Assembly (NCBI GenBank): GCA_964428335.1
Contig: CAYRXW010000001.1
Coordinates: 1-64,000 of the forward strand
Direction: 5' to 3'
DNA: 64,000 nucleotides
From: GW2011-AR15 sp964428335
GTDB taxonomy: Archaea; Nanobdellota; Nanobdellia; Woesearchaeales; GW2011-AR15
Shown: piece by piece, positions 52,070 through 61,172 of the stretch
Layout: the number at the start of each line of letters is the position of its first letter
Numbering within the stretch: position 1 is the first letter of the stretch
Program-made: the position numbers and the translations under genes
The notes under the pieces: generated by a model
The model's input: only the letters and a program-made list of their open reading frames with translations
Told to the model about the DNA's origin: nothing
The model's database searches: none

Positions 52070-52654
52070 ATGCTGGAGAAAGCGCTATTTCGGAAACATA
52101 CAAGACTCATATTATATATGGCTGCAAGGCAATATTTCAGCCAAAAAGAACTAATCCTGTGGAGCCTTGCAAATAATGAATTCAAGGATAAGGATTCAAT
52201 AGAGAACAAAGGACAGTTCAGAGATAAGCTAATATCAATTGGATTATTAAAAAAATACACTTTCAAGGAGTTTCAGAATCTTTATCCAAATGAGACAACC
52301 CATGCTTGCAAGGCATACGCAGAACCAATGGAAAGAAAAAGGTGCATGCTTGAATTTGATTCAGGCAAGCTTATTAGTTTGGATTATCCAGACTTGTCAG
52401 GAGTTAAATTACCTTTCCGGGAATATGCAAGCGAGATAAATGATGATTTAATGGGTTTTTATATTCCAGATATAGTGAAAGCTTTTGTTTTTGGTTGCAG
52501 CATGCAAAGAATAATCATGTTTAATGAAAAGCTTTTGGCTGATATGAATCTCATAATAAATTCAAGGCCTGAAATAAGCGAAGAACTTTTACCACTTGTT
52601 GAAAAAGCAAGAGAAACAATGGAAAATATGGTTAAAAAAAGAATTGGCAAATAA
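52070..52654 (+). CDS. unknown archaeal protein
   Basis: A 194-residue soluble protein with three Cys in the middle and a helical start (KALFRKHTRLILYMAARQYF). No family recognised. It is leaderless by TATA spacing. It converges with gyrB, ending 10 bases from its stop. Confidence 0.6.
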   Translation: MLEKALFRKHTRLILYMAARQYFSQKELILWSLANNEFKDKDSIENKGQFRDKLISIGLLKKYTFKEFQNLYPNETTHACKAYAEPMERKRCMLEFDSGKLISLDYPDLSGVKLPFREYASEINDDLMGFYIPDIVKAFVFGCSMQRIIMFNEKLLADMNLIINSRPEISEELLPLVEKARETMENMVKKRIGK

Positions 52655-52664
52655 TTTACCAGAA

Positions 52665-54545
52665 TTAAACATCCAAATTCACAACATTCATAGCATTCTC
52701 AACAATGAATTTCCTTCTTGGAGCGACATCATCTCCCATCAGATCTGAGAAATATTTCTCTGCCTCAACAGCATCTTCAATATTCACTTTTTTCAGGTAT
52801 CTTTTATCAGGATCCATTGTTGTTTCCCAAAGCTGCTGTGGGTTCATTTCCCCAAGACCTTTATACCTCTGAAGGTTAACTCCCTGTTTACCTATCTCAG
52901 CAAGAATCTTATCCTTTTCAGCATCATTTAATGCATACATTTCCTGCTTTCCTTTCTTTATTTTATATAGTGGCGGAAGTGCCAGATATATATGCCCATT
53001 TTCTATCAAAGGTCTCATATACCTAAAGAAAAATGTCAGCAAAAGGATAGAGATGTGGCTTCCGTCAACGTCGCTATCTGTCATGATGACAAGCTTATGG
53101 TATCTTAATTTTGAAATATCAAATTCCTCTTCTATTCCAACACCAAGGGCAGTGATAATTGCAACAATTTCATTATTTTTCAATATCTTTGCAAGCCTTG
53201 CTTTTTCAACATTAATGACTTTACCTCTCAATGGAAGCACAGCCTGAGTTGCCCTGTTCCTTGCCTGCTTGGCTGATCCGCCGGCTGAATCTCCTTCAAC
53301 TAAATAAAGTTCGCAAAGCTTTGGATCTTTCTCTGAACAATCAGCAAGCTTTCCTGGCAATGTTGAGCCTTCAAGTATATTTTTTCTTCTTACCAGATCC
53401 CTTGCTTTCTTTGCAGCTTCCCTTGCTTTTGCAGCGTTCTGTGCTTTTTCAATGATTACTGTAGCAGTTTTTGGGTTCTCTTCTAGGAAAGTTCCAAGAG
53501 CTTCTGAAACAGCGCTATCTACAATCCCTTTGACATCAGAATTCCCAAGCTTGGTTTTTGTCTGTCCTTCAAACTGCGGCTCAGGAACTTTTACTGAAAT
53601 GACAGAAGTCAGCCCTTCCCTCACGTCTTCACTTGTCAGGGCAACAGGATCTTTCATATTTTTTTCAATGTAAGAATTAATTGTCCTTGTCAAGGCAGTC
53701 TTAAATCCTGAAAGATGCGTTCCACCTTCTATTGTATTAATATTGTTCACAAAACTGAATATGTTCTCATTATATGTTGAGTTATACTGAAGGGCAACCT
53801 CAACAATCACACTATCCTTTGTTTTTTCCAGTGTTATTGGCTCATGTAAAGGTGTCTTGTTCTCATTTAAGAACTCGACAAAAGTCTTAATCCCGCCTTC
53901 ATAATGGAACTTTTTCTCTTCATTTGTCCTTTCATCAATTATTTTTATCTTAAGCCCTTTATTCAAAAAAGCGAGTTCCCTAAGCCTTGAAGCCAGGATA
54001 TCAAACTGGAAATTCACATCTTCAAAAATCTCCTTGTCAGGAAGGAAAGTGACCATAGTTCCAGTGGCTGTGTCCTCCTGGATTTTCTTTATTGGATATG
54101 CAGGAACTCCCCTGACGTATTTCTGGTTGAAAAGTCCGCCGTCCCTTTTGATGTACATATCAAGCTCTACGGAAAGCGCATTGACAACTGCAAGCCCAAC
54201 ACCATGAAGCCCGCCTGAAACCTTGTATGACCCTTTATCAAACTTTCCTCCTGAATGAAGCTTTGTCATAATTATCTCAAGAGTTGGCTGGTTGTATTTA
54301 GGATGCATAGCAATTGGAATTCCCCTTCCATCATCAGCAACAGAAACCTTCCCATTTGTATGGATTACTACTTTCACATGTTTGGCAAACCCTGCCATAG
54401 CTTCATCTATGCAGTTATCAACAATTTCAAAAACAAGATGATGTAGGCCACGCATGCCAGTTGAGCCGATATACATCCCAGGCCTTTTTCTTACAGCTTC
54501 TAGGCTTCCCAGAACCGTTATATCTTTTGCATCATAATCTGACAT
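52665..54545 (-). CDS. gyrB: DNA gyrase subunit B
   Basis: A 626-residue type IIA topoisomerase ATPase subunit. The GHKL ATP site includes RKRPGMYIGST, DDGRGIP and GGLHGVG, and TOPRIM has EGDSAGG and DSDVDG. The C-terminal QRYKGLGEMNPQQLWETTMD is GyrB-like. The length matches the short GyrB without the enterobacterial insert. gyrA is normally next to gyrB; it is not in this window. Confidence 0.95.
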   Translation of the reverse strand: MSDYDAKDITVLGSLEAVRKRPGMYIGSTGMRGLHHLVFEIVDNCIDEAMAGFAKHVKVVIHTNGKVSVADDGRGIPIAMHPKYNQPTLEIIMTKLHSGGKFDKGSYKVSGGLHGVGLAVVNALSVELDMYIKRDGGLFNQKYVRGVPAYPIKKIQEDTATGTMVTFLPDKEIFEDVNFQFDILASRLRELAFLNKGLKIKIIDERTNEEKKFHYEGGIKTFVEFLNENKTPLHEPITLEKTKDSVIVEVALQYNSTYNENIFSFVNNINTIEGGTHLSGFKTALTRTINSYIEKNMKDPVALTSEDVREGLTSVISVKVPEPQFEGQTKTKLGNSDVKGIVDSAVSEALGTFLEENPKTATVIIEKAQNAAKAREAAKKARDLVRRKNILEGSTLPGKLADCSEKDPKLCELYLVEGDSAGGSAKQARNRATQAVLPLRGKVINVEKARLAKILKNNEIVAIITALGVGIEEEFDISKLRYHKLVIMTDSDVDGSHISILLLTFFFRYMRPLIENGHIYLALPPLYKIKKGKQEMYALNDAEKDKILAEIGKQGVNLQRYKGLGEMNPQQLWETTMDPDKRYLKKVNIEDAVEAEKYFSDLMGDDVAPRRKFIVENAMNVVNLDV

Positions 54546-54727
54546 AATTCATACCCCTGAGAATAGCATTTTATCCTCTATAAACTTCAAACTTTTGAGG
54601 ATATATAAAGGTTGCGGAAAACTACCTCTTTTCCAGAGACAAAATAATATCTTTTTTTGATCAGCAATTAATTTATGACTCATTTTAATACAAATGTTTT
54701 TAAAATGCTTCTAATCCCTAAATATTA

Positions 54728-55966
54728 ATGGATTTCAAAAAGCTAAAAGAAGAACTAAGACCAGATATAAGCATCATGAATGAGATAAACAGCGTAATTA
54801 ATGATATAAACTTAAAACTAAAAAAAAACAGATTGAAGGCTACATGCGTTCCAGGTGGAAGTGTTGCAAAAGGAACGTTTCTTAAGGGAGACTTTGATGT
54901 AGACCTTTTTGTAAAATTTGACAAGTCTTATAATGATAAAAACCTATCAGACATATTGGAAAAATCATTGGATTTTCGAAAAGAGAGAGTTCATGGCTCA
55001 AGAGATTATTTTCAGTTTAAGGAAGGAAAGTTAAATTATGAAGTAGTTCCGGTACTGGACATAACTGACCCAAATGATTCTGAAAATGTCACTGACATGA
55101 GCCCGATGCATGTGGACTGGGTGCTAAAAAGGATAAAAAAAGGGACGCAGGATGATATTAGGCTTGCCAAGAAATTCTGCAAATCCATTGGGTGTTATGG
55201 CGCTGAATCTCATATAAATGGATTTTCTGGTCATGTGATAGATATATTGGTAATACATTACGGCACATTTGAAAAGCTTCTGGCAGAGAGCAAAAACTGG
55301 AAACCTAAGGTAATCATAGATGTCATGAAGCATTACAAAAACAGGCAGGAACTTTTGTTCACGTTAAACAAGTCAAAGACAGAAGGGCCGATGATACTGA
55401 TTGATCCGATACTTAAGACAAGGAATGCAGCATCAGCGCTATCTATTGAAAAGCTTGAGATGTTCAGGAAAGCAGCATCAAAGTTCCTGAAAAAACCAGG
55501 AAATGAGTTCTTTGAAGAAAAGATAATAGATGAAGCTTATCTAAAAAAATTATACAAGAAAAATCTGTTCCTCATTAATGTAAATGTAGAATCTGGTAAA
55601 AAAGATGTCATAGGTTCAAGAATTGTGAAAGCGCATGGTTTTGTAATCTTAGGAATGAAGAAAAAAGGATTTGTAATTGATGCAGATGGGTGGCATTGGG
55701 ATAATAAACTCTCAGCATTAATATGGGTTGTGCTGAAGAACAGCAAGCTTCCGGAAAAGAAAATAATAAACGGACCTCCTGTTGAGATGAAGGATGCCTG
55801 CAAAAAATTCAGGGCAATATACAAGAAAACTTTCGAAAAAAAGAAGAAACTTCTTGCAGAAATAAAAATAGACAAAAGGGAAGCTCTTGATAATCTGAAA
55901 GAGATTTGCAAACAGGAATATTTCCTTAGCAAGGTCACTTTAAAAAATATTGATTCTGGCAAGTAA
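54728..55966 (+). CDS. cca: CCA-adding enzyme (class I tRNA nucleotidyltransferase)
   Basis: A 412-residue archaeal class I CCA-adding enzyme that adds CCA to tRNA 3' ends. The nucleotidyltransferase site GGSVAKGTFLKGDFDVDLF is at residues about 43-61, with two catalytic Asp in DVD. The third carboxylate lies in the EVVPVLDI strand. The tRNA genes in this window lack CCA, so this activity is needed. Divergent from gyrB. Confidence 0.95.
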   Translation: MDFKKLKEELRPDISIMNEINSVINDINLKLKKNRLKATCVPGGSVAKGTFLKGDFDVDLFVKFDKSYNDKNLSDILEKSLDFRKERVHGSRDYFQFKEGKLNYEVVPVLDITDPNDSENVTDMSPMHVDWVLKRIKKGTQDDIRLAKKFCKSIGCYGAESHINGFSGHVIDILVIHYGTFEKLLAESKNWKPKVIIDVMKHYKNRQELLFTLNKSKTEGPMILIDPILKTRNAASALSIEKLEMFRKAASKFLKKPGNEFFEEKIIDEAYLKKLYKKNLFLINVNVESGKKDVIGSRIVKAHGFVILGMKKKGFVIDADGWHWDNKLSALIWVVLKNSKLPEKKIINGPPVEMKDACKKFRAIYKKTFEKKKKLLAEIKIDKREALDNLKEICKQEYFLSKVTLKNIDSGK

Positions 55967-55991
55967 TTTTTTAACAAAATAAATTTAGAAA

Positions 55992-56001
55992 AATATATAT
56001 A
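55992..56001 (+). promoter_or_regulatory. TATA box of the secreted three-gene set
   Basis: AATATATATA lies about 29 bases before the ATG at 56026. Confidence 0.55.
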
Positions 56002-56025
56002 ACGATTTTGGAACTATATCAATAA

Positions 56026-56709
56026 ATGAAATCACAGGTTTCTGTTTTTATAATCATAGGCATTGTTTTAATCGCAGCTTTCTCAATCATAACAATAAAA
56101 TTCAGGCCTGAGATAATTAGCACTTCAAATACCTCAAAAAAAGTAACAGAAAGCATGACGAACTGCCTGATGGAAGTTTCCCTTGAAGGGATCAGCATCA
56201 TGGGGAAGCAGGGAAGGATTTATCCAACAACTTATCTTGCAACAGATGAGCTGAAAATATCCTACTTTTATTTTAGGGGAAAAAAATACATGCCAACTAT
56301 TGAAGAGTATGAGGATGAGCTGGAGATATACATAAATGAAAACATCTATGACTGCGTAAAGAAGCAAAAATACAGTATTGAAACAAATAAGCTCCCGGAA
56401 ACAGAAGTTTCTTTTGATGAAAAAATAAATATCAACATAAATTACCCTCTAATAATAAGATCAGGCTCTGGAGAATCAAATGCAGGGCAGTTTAACCTTA
56501 CAATAGACCTAAACTTTTCAGAAATATATTCACAAATTGAGAAAGTGATAGACCAGACTATGGAAAACCCTGACTGGATATACCTTGATGAGCTCTCAAT
56601 GGAACAGCAAGTGAGACTCATAAGGGTTGATGGCTCAACATTGATTTATGTTGTGAAAAAAGAAGGAGATGTTCCTTTTGAATATAGGTATGCGGTGAAG
56701 TACTTATGA
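56026..56709 (+). CDS. surface protein with N-terminal anchor, pilin-like
   Basis: A 227-residue protein. KSQVSVFIIIGIVLIAAFSIITI at the N-terminus is the short-polar-plus-hydrophobic start common to DPANN surface and pilin-like proteins. The outside domain has two conserved-looking Cys. No family is recognised. It overlaps the next gene by 4 bases. Confidence 0.65.
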   Translation: MKSQVSVFIIIGIVLIAAFSIITIKFRPEIISTSNTSKKVTESMTNCLMEVSLEGISIMGKQGRIYPTTYLATDELKISYFYFRGKKYMPTIEEYEDELEIYINENIYDCVKKQKYSIETNKLPETEVSFDEKINININYPLIIRSGSGESNAGQFNLTIDLNFSEIYSQIEKVIDQTMENPDWIYLDELSMEQQVRLIRVDGSTLIYVVKKEGDVPFEYRYAVKYL

Positions 56710-57374
56710 AAAAATTATTTTTTTTAATCTTTGTACTGATTCTTCCTTTAGCTTATGCAGTAGATATTACAGCTAATCCTGAAAATGTGCTTGAAACACC
56801 TGAAAGCTATATATTTGATTTAAATGGGAAGGTATTAGTTTTAGATAAGGCCAGCATGTCGGACTTAAATGTAAAGATTACAGATGAAGGGATAGAAATA
56901 GAGGGCATAAAAATCAGACAGCTGGAAAATAATACAGCTTATGTTTACTATGGGAAGCCAGAAGAGAAGATACTGAAATCAGACATATCTCTTGTGTATA
57001 TAGTGGATCATTATTTTCCTGACCTTGAAATCACAAACCCAAAAAGGCTTGAAGGTTTCAAAAGGACTGCAGTAATAGTGAAGAACGCAAAAGTTGAAAT
57101 ACAAAATGGCCTTGTTCTTGATACTGATGGCCTAAAGATAAAAAAAGATTCATTCTTTGGCAGCACAGAAGACAAGGAAATAGATATAATAAAAGGTACC
57201 AAGCTTTTTGAGATATATGTCCAGGCAAAAGAATTGATAATCAGGGCTTTTGATTCATTTGAATTCAGCAGTGATTTAGACAGGGGATATAGCGGGAAAG
57301 GAGAAAACATTGAACCAGAGATAATTGAAACTGAAAAGTATTATGATGTCATAGAAGGTGAAAAAATTGAATAA
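56706..57374 (+). CDS. secreted protein with signal peptide, unknown
   Basis: A 222-residue protein with a signal peptide MKKLFFLIFVLILPLAYA and a beta-rich, repetitive mature part (VKITDEGIEIEGIKIRQL) that resembles a solenoid. No anchor at the C-terminus. It overlaps both neighbours, so it is part of one three-gene unit. Confidence 0.65.
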   Translation: MKKLFFLIFVLILPLAYAVDITANPENVLETPESYIFDLNGKVLVLDKASMSDLNVKITDEGIEIEGIKIRQLENNTAYVYYGKPEEKILKSDISLVYIVDHYFPDLEITNPKRLEGFKRTAVIVKNAKVEIQNGLVLDTDGLKIKKDSFFGSTEDKEIDIIKGTKLFEIYVQAKELIIRAFDSFEFSSDLDRGYSGKGENIEPEIIETEKYYDVIEGEKIE

Positions 57375-57822
57375 ATACTTGCTGTTATTGTCATTATTGA
57401 TGCTTGCTTCATGCACTAATGTACCTATTGGATGTACAAAAGAATATAGCCCAGTATGCTGTGAAGGGAAAACCTATGGGAATGAATGCATAGCTAACAG
57501 GGATAGCGCAAAAAACTGTGAAATTGGGGAATGCAAAGATGAGTGCATGCCTAATCCTGAAGCTGTTTGTCCTGAAAACTATGACCCTTTCTGCTGTGAT
57601 GGAAAAACTTACGGAAACTACTGTGAAGCTAAAAGGGAATGTGCAGATGGTTGCGTTGCAGGGGAATGTAGAGCTTTGGAAAATGATGGGAAATGCACAC
57701 CTGATACTAACAGGGTTTGCACAATGCAGTATGATCCAGTATGCTGTGAAGGAAAGACTTATGGCAACAGCTGTGTTGCATCAGCAAACTGCGGAAAGAA
57801 CTGTGTGAGAGGGGAGTGCTAG
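57358..57822 (+). CDS. lipoprotein with three Kazal-like domains
   Basis: A 154-residue protein. The lipobox LASC gives Cys19 as the lipidated residue. Three repeats follow, each with P-V/F-C-C-(E/D)-GKTYGN-x-C: near residues 32-44, 72-84 and 123-135. The pattern Y-x-P-V-C...G-x-TY-x-N-x-C is the Kazal serine-protease-inhibitor signature. The C-C pair in place of C-G is a variant. Inference: a cell-surface protease inhibitor. Confidence 0.8.
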   Translation: MKKLNKYLLLLSLLMLASCTNVPIGCTKEYSPVCCEGKTYGNECIANRDSAKNCEIGECKDECMPNPEAVCPENYDPFCCDGKTYGNYCEAKRECADGCVAGECRALENDGKCTPDTNRVCTMQYDPVCCEGKTYGNSCVASANCGKNCVRGEC

Positions 57823-57840
57823 CTGCTTTTTTTGGATTAA

Positions 57841-57850
57841 TTTATATATA
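57841..57850 (+). promoter_or_regulatory. TATA box, leaderless promoter
   Basis: TTTATATATA lies about 26 bases before ATG 57871. This sets the start of the following gene rather than the in-frame TTG at 57859. Confidence 0.65.
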
Positions 57851-57870
57851 GTATATTTTTGCCAGGTTTT

Positions 57871-58836
57871 ATGAGGTATGTCTTGCCAAAAAGCAAATTT
57901 GAAATATTATTAGATCTAGCTTCTTCAGACTTAAGGCTAATTATGCTTACACAATTGCCAAACTATTCAGATACACCAATAACATTGATAGACTTAAAAA
58001 AAGATATTGACTGCATTGCAGGAGCAGATAATGGAATAGGCAATGATGTTATTCATCCTCATCTGAAATATCTTCATGCATTACATCTCATAGAAAAAAT
58101 TGAAGGAATAGCAACTTCAGATGCTAATAATAGAAATATCACAGTACCAGGATGGAAACTTACTGAAGTTGGTGAAAAATATGCTATTATTTCAAAATCT
58201 TTAGTTAATTTATTAGGGCATACAGAAGAACCATTGACCTTGGCAAGCGCATTTGGGCAAACACACTCAAAAGGAGCGCCTCCACATCATACAGGAACAG
58301 AAATTCTGTTAACCCTGCTAGAAGGAGCACAGAGCTATGGCAAGCTTGAAAGCAAGATTATGAGCGAGTTTAAAATTGCTGATAATACTTTTAGAAAAAG
58401 TATCTCAAGGCTTTCTGATTTAGGTATTGTTGTTTATGAGACTCCAAATAAGGAAACTGTAGGATATGGATGGAATGCTGATGCTTTCAAGACAGATTTC
58501 AAAAAAATAGCAGGACCATATTCAGAAATTTTCAAATCTTTTTATGATATGCAAGTTGAACTTAAAAATGGGTTCACCATCCACGAATTTGCAAAAAAAT
58601 ATGACATGACTCCAGCAGCTGCAGCTAAAAGGTTAGGGATTTTTACAGCTGCAGGTATATTAAAAAAAGAGAGAAAAAAGCATTTTAATGAAATTTCTCT
58701 GACTGAGTCTGGAAAAGTATTTGCAGAATCACTAAAACAAGCATATATCTATATTTCTAAACCTATAATATATGTAACCTTAAATAGCCAAGCGGCAACA
58801 AATGTACTATGCGGTTACGTAGATACAAGACAATAA
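57871..58836 (+). CDS. winged-helix protein, probable transcription regulator
   Basis: A 321-residue protein with repeated winged-helix-like segments: LPNYSDTPITLIDLKKDI with a following KLTEVGEKYA (about 30-115), a middle domain with SKIMSEFKIADNTFRKSISR, and a C-terminal one with TIHEFAKKYDMTPAAAAKRL and SLTESGKVFAESL. No known family. It has its own promoter. Inference: DNA-binding regulator. Confidence 0.65.
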   Translation: MRYVLPKSKFEILLDLASSDLRLIMLTQLPNYSDTPITLIDLKKDIDCIAGADNGIGNDVIHPHLKYLHALHLIEKIEGIATSDANNRNITVPGWKLTEVGEKYAIISKSLVNLLGHTEEPLTLASAFGQTHSKGAPPHHTGTEILLTLLEGAQSYGKLESKIMSEFKIADNTFRKSISRLSDLGIVVYETPNKETVGYGWNADAFKTDFKKIAGPYSEIFKSFYDMQVELKNGFTIHEFAKKYDMTPAAAAKRLGIFTAAGILKKERKKHFNEISLTESGKVFAESLKQAYIYISKPIIYVTLNSQAATNVLCGYVDTRQ

Positions 58837-58850
58837 CTTAAATTAGAAAC

Positions 58851-58858
58851 ATATATAA
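58851..58858 (+). promoter_or_regulatory. TATA box, leaderless promoter
   Basis: ATATATAA lies about 27 bases before the ATG at 58881. Confidence 0.55.
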
Positions 58859-58880
58859 TGATTCAAGAATTAACCAGAAT

Positions 58881-59534
58881 ATGTTCTCCGAAATAACATC
58901 CTGGCTTTTGGAACTCATCAAGTCACATGGCATATTAGCAGTAATCCTAGGGGTAATCATAGAAACAGTAGTAGTACCTTTGCCTTCCCCTCTTATCATA
59001 ATGACTGCAGGATTTATCCTGATTGAAAAAGGCCCTATTTATGCAGTGCTGCTCAGTGCTCTTTGGATATCCATTGTTGCAGGGTTTGCCCAAACAGCAG
59101 GGAGCTATATGCTCTATTTTATCGGTTCAATCGGGGGAAAGCCAATAATTGAAAGGTTTGAATGGCTGCATGGTGTTTCATGGAAAGAGATAAAGAGTTT
59201 CGAGAAAAAATTCAAAGGAAAGAATGAGAATTTCACTATATTTCTCCTAAGAGCCCTTCCTATAATGCCGCTTTCAGTCATTTCTGGACTAGCAGGAGTA
59301 ATGAAAACTGATTTTAAGAGATACAGCTTATTCACTTTCCTTGGCTGCGTTCCAAGAAACTTTGTTTTAGCACTGACAGGTTTTTTTTTTGGTAGTTTCT
59401 ATGAGACAATTGCCAAAAACATAGACCATGCAGAAACATTCATGACAATTATATTAGTACTGCTCATATTATTATATGTCATCGGAAAGAAGACAGGAAT
59501 GATCGAAAAGGCAAGGAAAAGTATATTAAACTAA
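58881..59534 (+). CDS. DedA/VTT-domain membrane protein
   Basis: A 217-residue DedA (SNARE-associated, VTT) protein. It has a conserved E-x-x-x-x-P-L/P-S-P segment (ETVVVPLPSPLII), GG-x-P in the middle, and the RALPIMPLSVISGLAGV motif with the Arg needed in DedA. Members act as lipid scramblases or flippases. It is followed 18 bases later by a lipid-kinase-like gene. Confidence 0.92.
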   Translation: MFSEITSWLLELIKSHGILAVILGVIIETVVVPLPSPLIIMTAGFILIEKGPIYAVLLSALWISIVAGFAQTAGSYMLYFIGSIGGKPIIERFEWLHGVSWKEIKSFEKKFKGKNENFTIFLLRALPIMPLSVISGLAGVMKTDFKRYSLFTFLGCVPRNFVLALTGFFFGSFYETIAKNIDHAETFMTIILVLLILLYVIGKKTGMIEKARKSILN

Positions 59535-59552
59535 TGGCAACTAACGAATGAT

Positions 59553-60146
59553 ATGGAATTTTTGAATAACTATTCTGTAAGAAGAAAGCTTGTGCACTTG
59601 TTCATTGGGCTATTTTTTGTTCTTGTAATAAATTTTGCAGATGTGAACCTACAGCTTTTCTTCCTTTCTGGGTTAATCTGTGCATTAATCTTAAGCATAT
59701 ACACAAAATATATGAAGCCAAAGCTTATTTTCTCGCTTCTAAGCCTTTTTGACAAGCCACAGGATTTAGAAAAATTTCCAGGAAAAGGAGCAGTATATTA
59801 CCTTATAGGGATTTTACTTGCAGTCACATTTTTTGAAAAGGACATTGCATCAGCATCAATAATGATACTTGTCCTGGGAGACCCTGCAGCTCATTTTATT
59901 GGAAGGTATTATGGCAGGACAAAACTGCTTGTGAATAATAAAAAGCTGCTTGAGGGAACTTTGGCAGGAACTTTTTTTGGGATGCTTGGCGCACTAATGT
60001 TTGTTCCTTTTCCAGTCGCATTTTTTGGCTCTGCCTTTGGGATGATGGCAGAGGCAATCGAACTGGAAATCTTAAATTTGGATGATAATTTTTTCATCCC
60101 TATTGTTTCAGGGATAGTTATGGAATCTATATTCCTTCTAATGTAG
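59553..60146 (+). CDS. dolichol/diacylglycerol kinase-like (CTP-dependent) membrane protein
   Basis: A 197-residue multi-helix membrane protein of the DGK1/SEC59/VTE5 family. It has the RRKLVHLFIG start, FPGKGAVYYLIG, LGDPAAHFIGRYYGR, LEGTLAGTFFG and AEAIEL. Members use CTP to phosphorylate dolichol, diacylglycerol or phytol. The archaeal substrate is probably an isoprenoid alcohol. The stop overlaps the convergent HAD gene by 20 bases. Confidence 0.88.
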   Translation: MEFLNNYSVRRKLVHLFIGLFFVLVINFADVNLQLFFLSGLICALILSIYTKYMKPKLIFSLLSLFDKPQDLEKFPGKGAVYYLIGILLAVTFFEKDIASASIMILVLGDPAAHFIGRYYGRTKLLVNNKKLLEGTLAGTFFGMLGALMFVPFPVAFFGSAFGMMAEAIELEILNLDDNFFIPIVSGIVMESIFLLM

Positions 60147-60756
60147 TCAAGATTTCTTTAGGGCTATTTATGAGGAAGTCTGCCTCGCTAAGCTTATGCT
60201 TCAGGTGAAATCCGTAAGTGACAGCTATAGTCTTTATTCCTGCAGCCTTCCCTGCAGTTATGTCGCCATCCATATCCCCTATAAAAACAGCTTCATCTGC
60301 AGTTACATTGAACTTCTTAATGCATTTATTCAATAAGTCAGGGCTGGGTTTTAAAATTCCATTTTCAGGAGTGAATACAGCTGAAAAATACTCAAGATCA
60401 TGCTTTTTTAGCATCTGCATTATATCTTTCTTGAACCCATTTGAAACTATTGCAAGCTTATATCTTTTTGAAAGCTCTATAAGAACTTCCTTAATGCATG
60501 GATAAGGATGAATCATGCCTGAATATTTAGATGAATAGTTATGATAGGTGAATTCAGAAAGCTTAACCTTGTCTTTTGAGATTATATCAAGTTTTTTATA
60601 GGTCTCACGCCAGTCAAGCTCAAGAAGCTCCCTGAAAAGCTCATCCTTTACAGGAACTTCAACATTAAGTATATCAGATATTTTCATATAGACTTTCTTA
60701 TGGAATTCAAAAGAATCCATAAGGACACCATCGTAATCAAAAATTACCAGCTTCAT
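60127..60756 (-). CDS. HAD-family phosphatase
   Basis: A 209-residue HAD hydrolase. Motif I is DYDGVLMDS (Asp8/Asp10), motif II is VSNG, motif III a Lys in ILKPSPDL, and motif IV is IGDMDGD. The four-helix cap between motif I and II places it in subfamily I, like phosphoglycolate phosphatase. Substrate unknown. It overlaps the DUF2000 gene by 4 bases. Confidence 0.9.
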   Translation of the reverse strand: MKLVIFDYDGVLMDSFEFHKKVYMKISDILNVEVPVKDELFRELLELDWRETYKKLDIISKDKVKLSEFTYHNYSSKYSGMIHPYPCIKEVLIELSKRYKLAIVSNGFKKDIMQMLKKHDLEYFSAVFTPENGILKPSPDLLNKCIKKFNVTADEAVFIGDMDGDITAGKAAGIKTIAVTYGFHLKHKLSEADFLINSPKEILTTLEGI

Positions 60757-61172
60757 TTATAGAGCCTCAGATGCCCAGTCAATTCTTTTAATTCAGTTGT
60801 TTTCCCTGTAAGAACGCACCCAAAATAGAGCAGTTCTTTTGCTGTTTTAATGGCTAAAACAAGTTCATCATCATGTCCTGTATCAAACATTTCTTTTGGG
60901 TAACCAATGCAGAATATACCTAATTGTTTAGCTTTTTTAACTATTGATTTAATCTCATCTTTCTTTGCTTTTAATACAATAAATGGGTATTTTGAAATGC
61001 CTAGATGCTTTTCACCAAATGAATCAACCAATTCTTTTTTTCCCATCCAAGACTCTTCGGAATAATGCCCTGCTGAAAAAGCCATATGCCCTAAAGCATT
61101 CATAGCTATCCCAGATGAAAGCTCCTCATCTAATATTGCTATTATCTTTTTCTCCCTATAATCATAGCTCAT
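60753..61172 (-). CDS. DUF2000 (PTH2-like fold) protein
   Basis: A 139-residue protein. KIIAILDEELSSGIAMNALGHM is the DUF2000 N-terminus, followed by a YPFIVLKAK strand and a C-terminal segment. The fold is like peptidyl-tRNA hydrolase 2, but function is unknown. It overlaps both neighbours in the order phzF-like, DUF2000, HAD. Confidence 0.82.
   Translation of the reverse strand: MSYDYREKKIIAILDEELSSGIAMNALGHMAFSAGHYSEESWMGKKELVDSFGEKHLGISKYPFIVLKAKKDEIKSIVKKAKQLGIFCIGYPKEMFDTGHDDELVLAIKTAKELLYFGCVLTGKTTELKELTGHLRLYK

Noticed and set aside
51540..52154. Plus-strand ORFs opposite eS1
   Set aside because: Shadow frames of a ribosomal protein gene with hydrophobic but unordered sequence.
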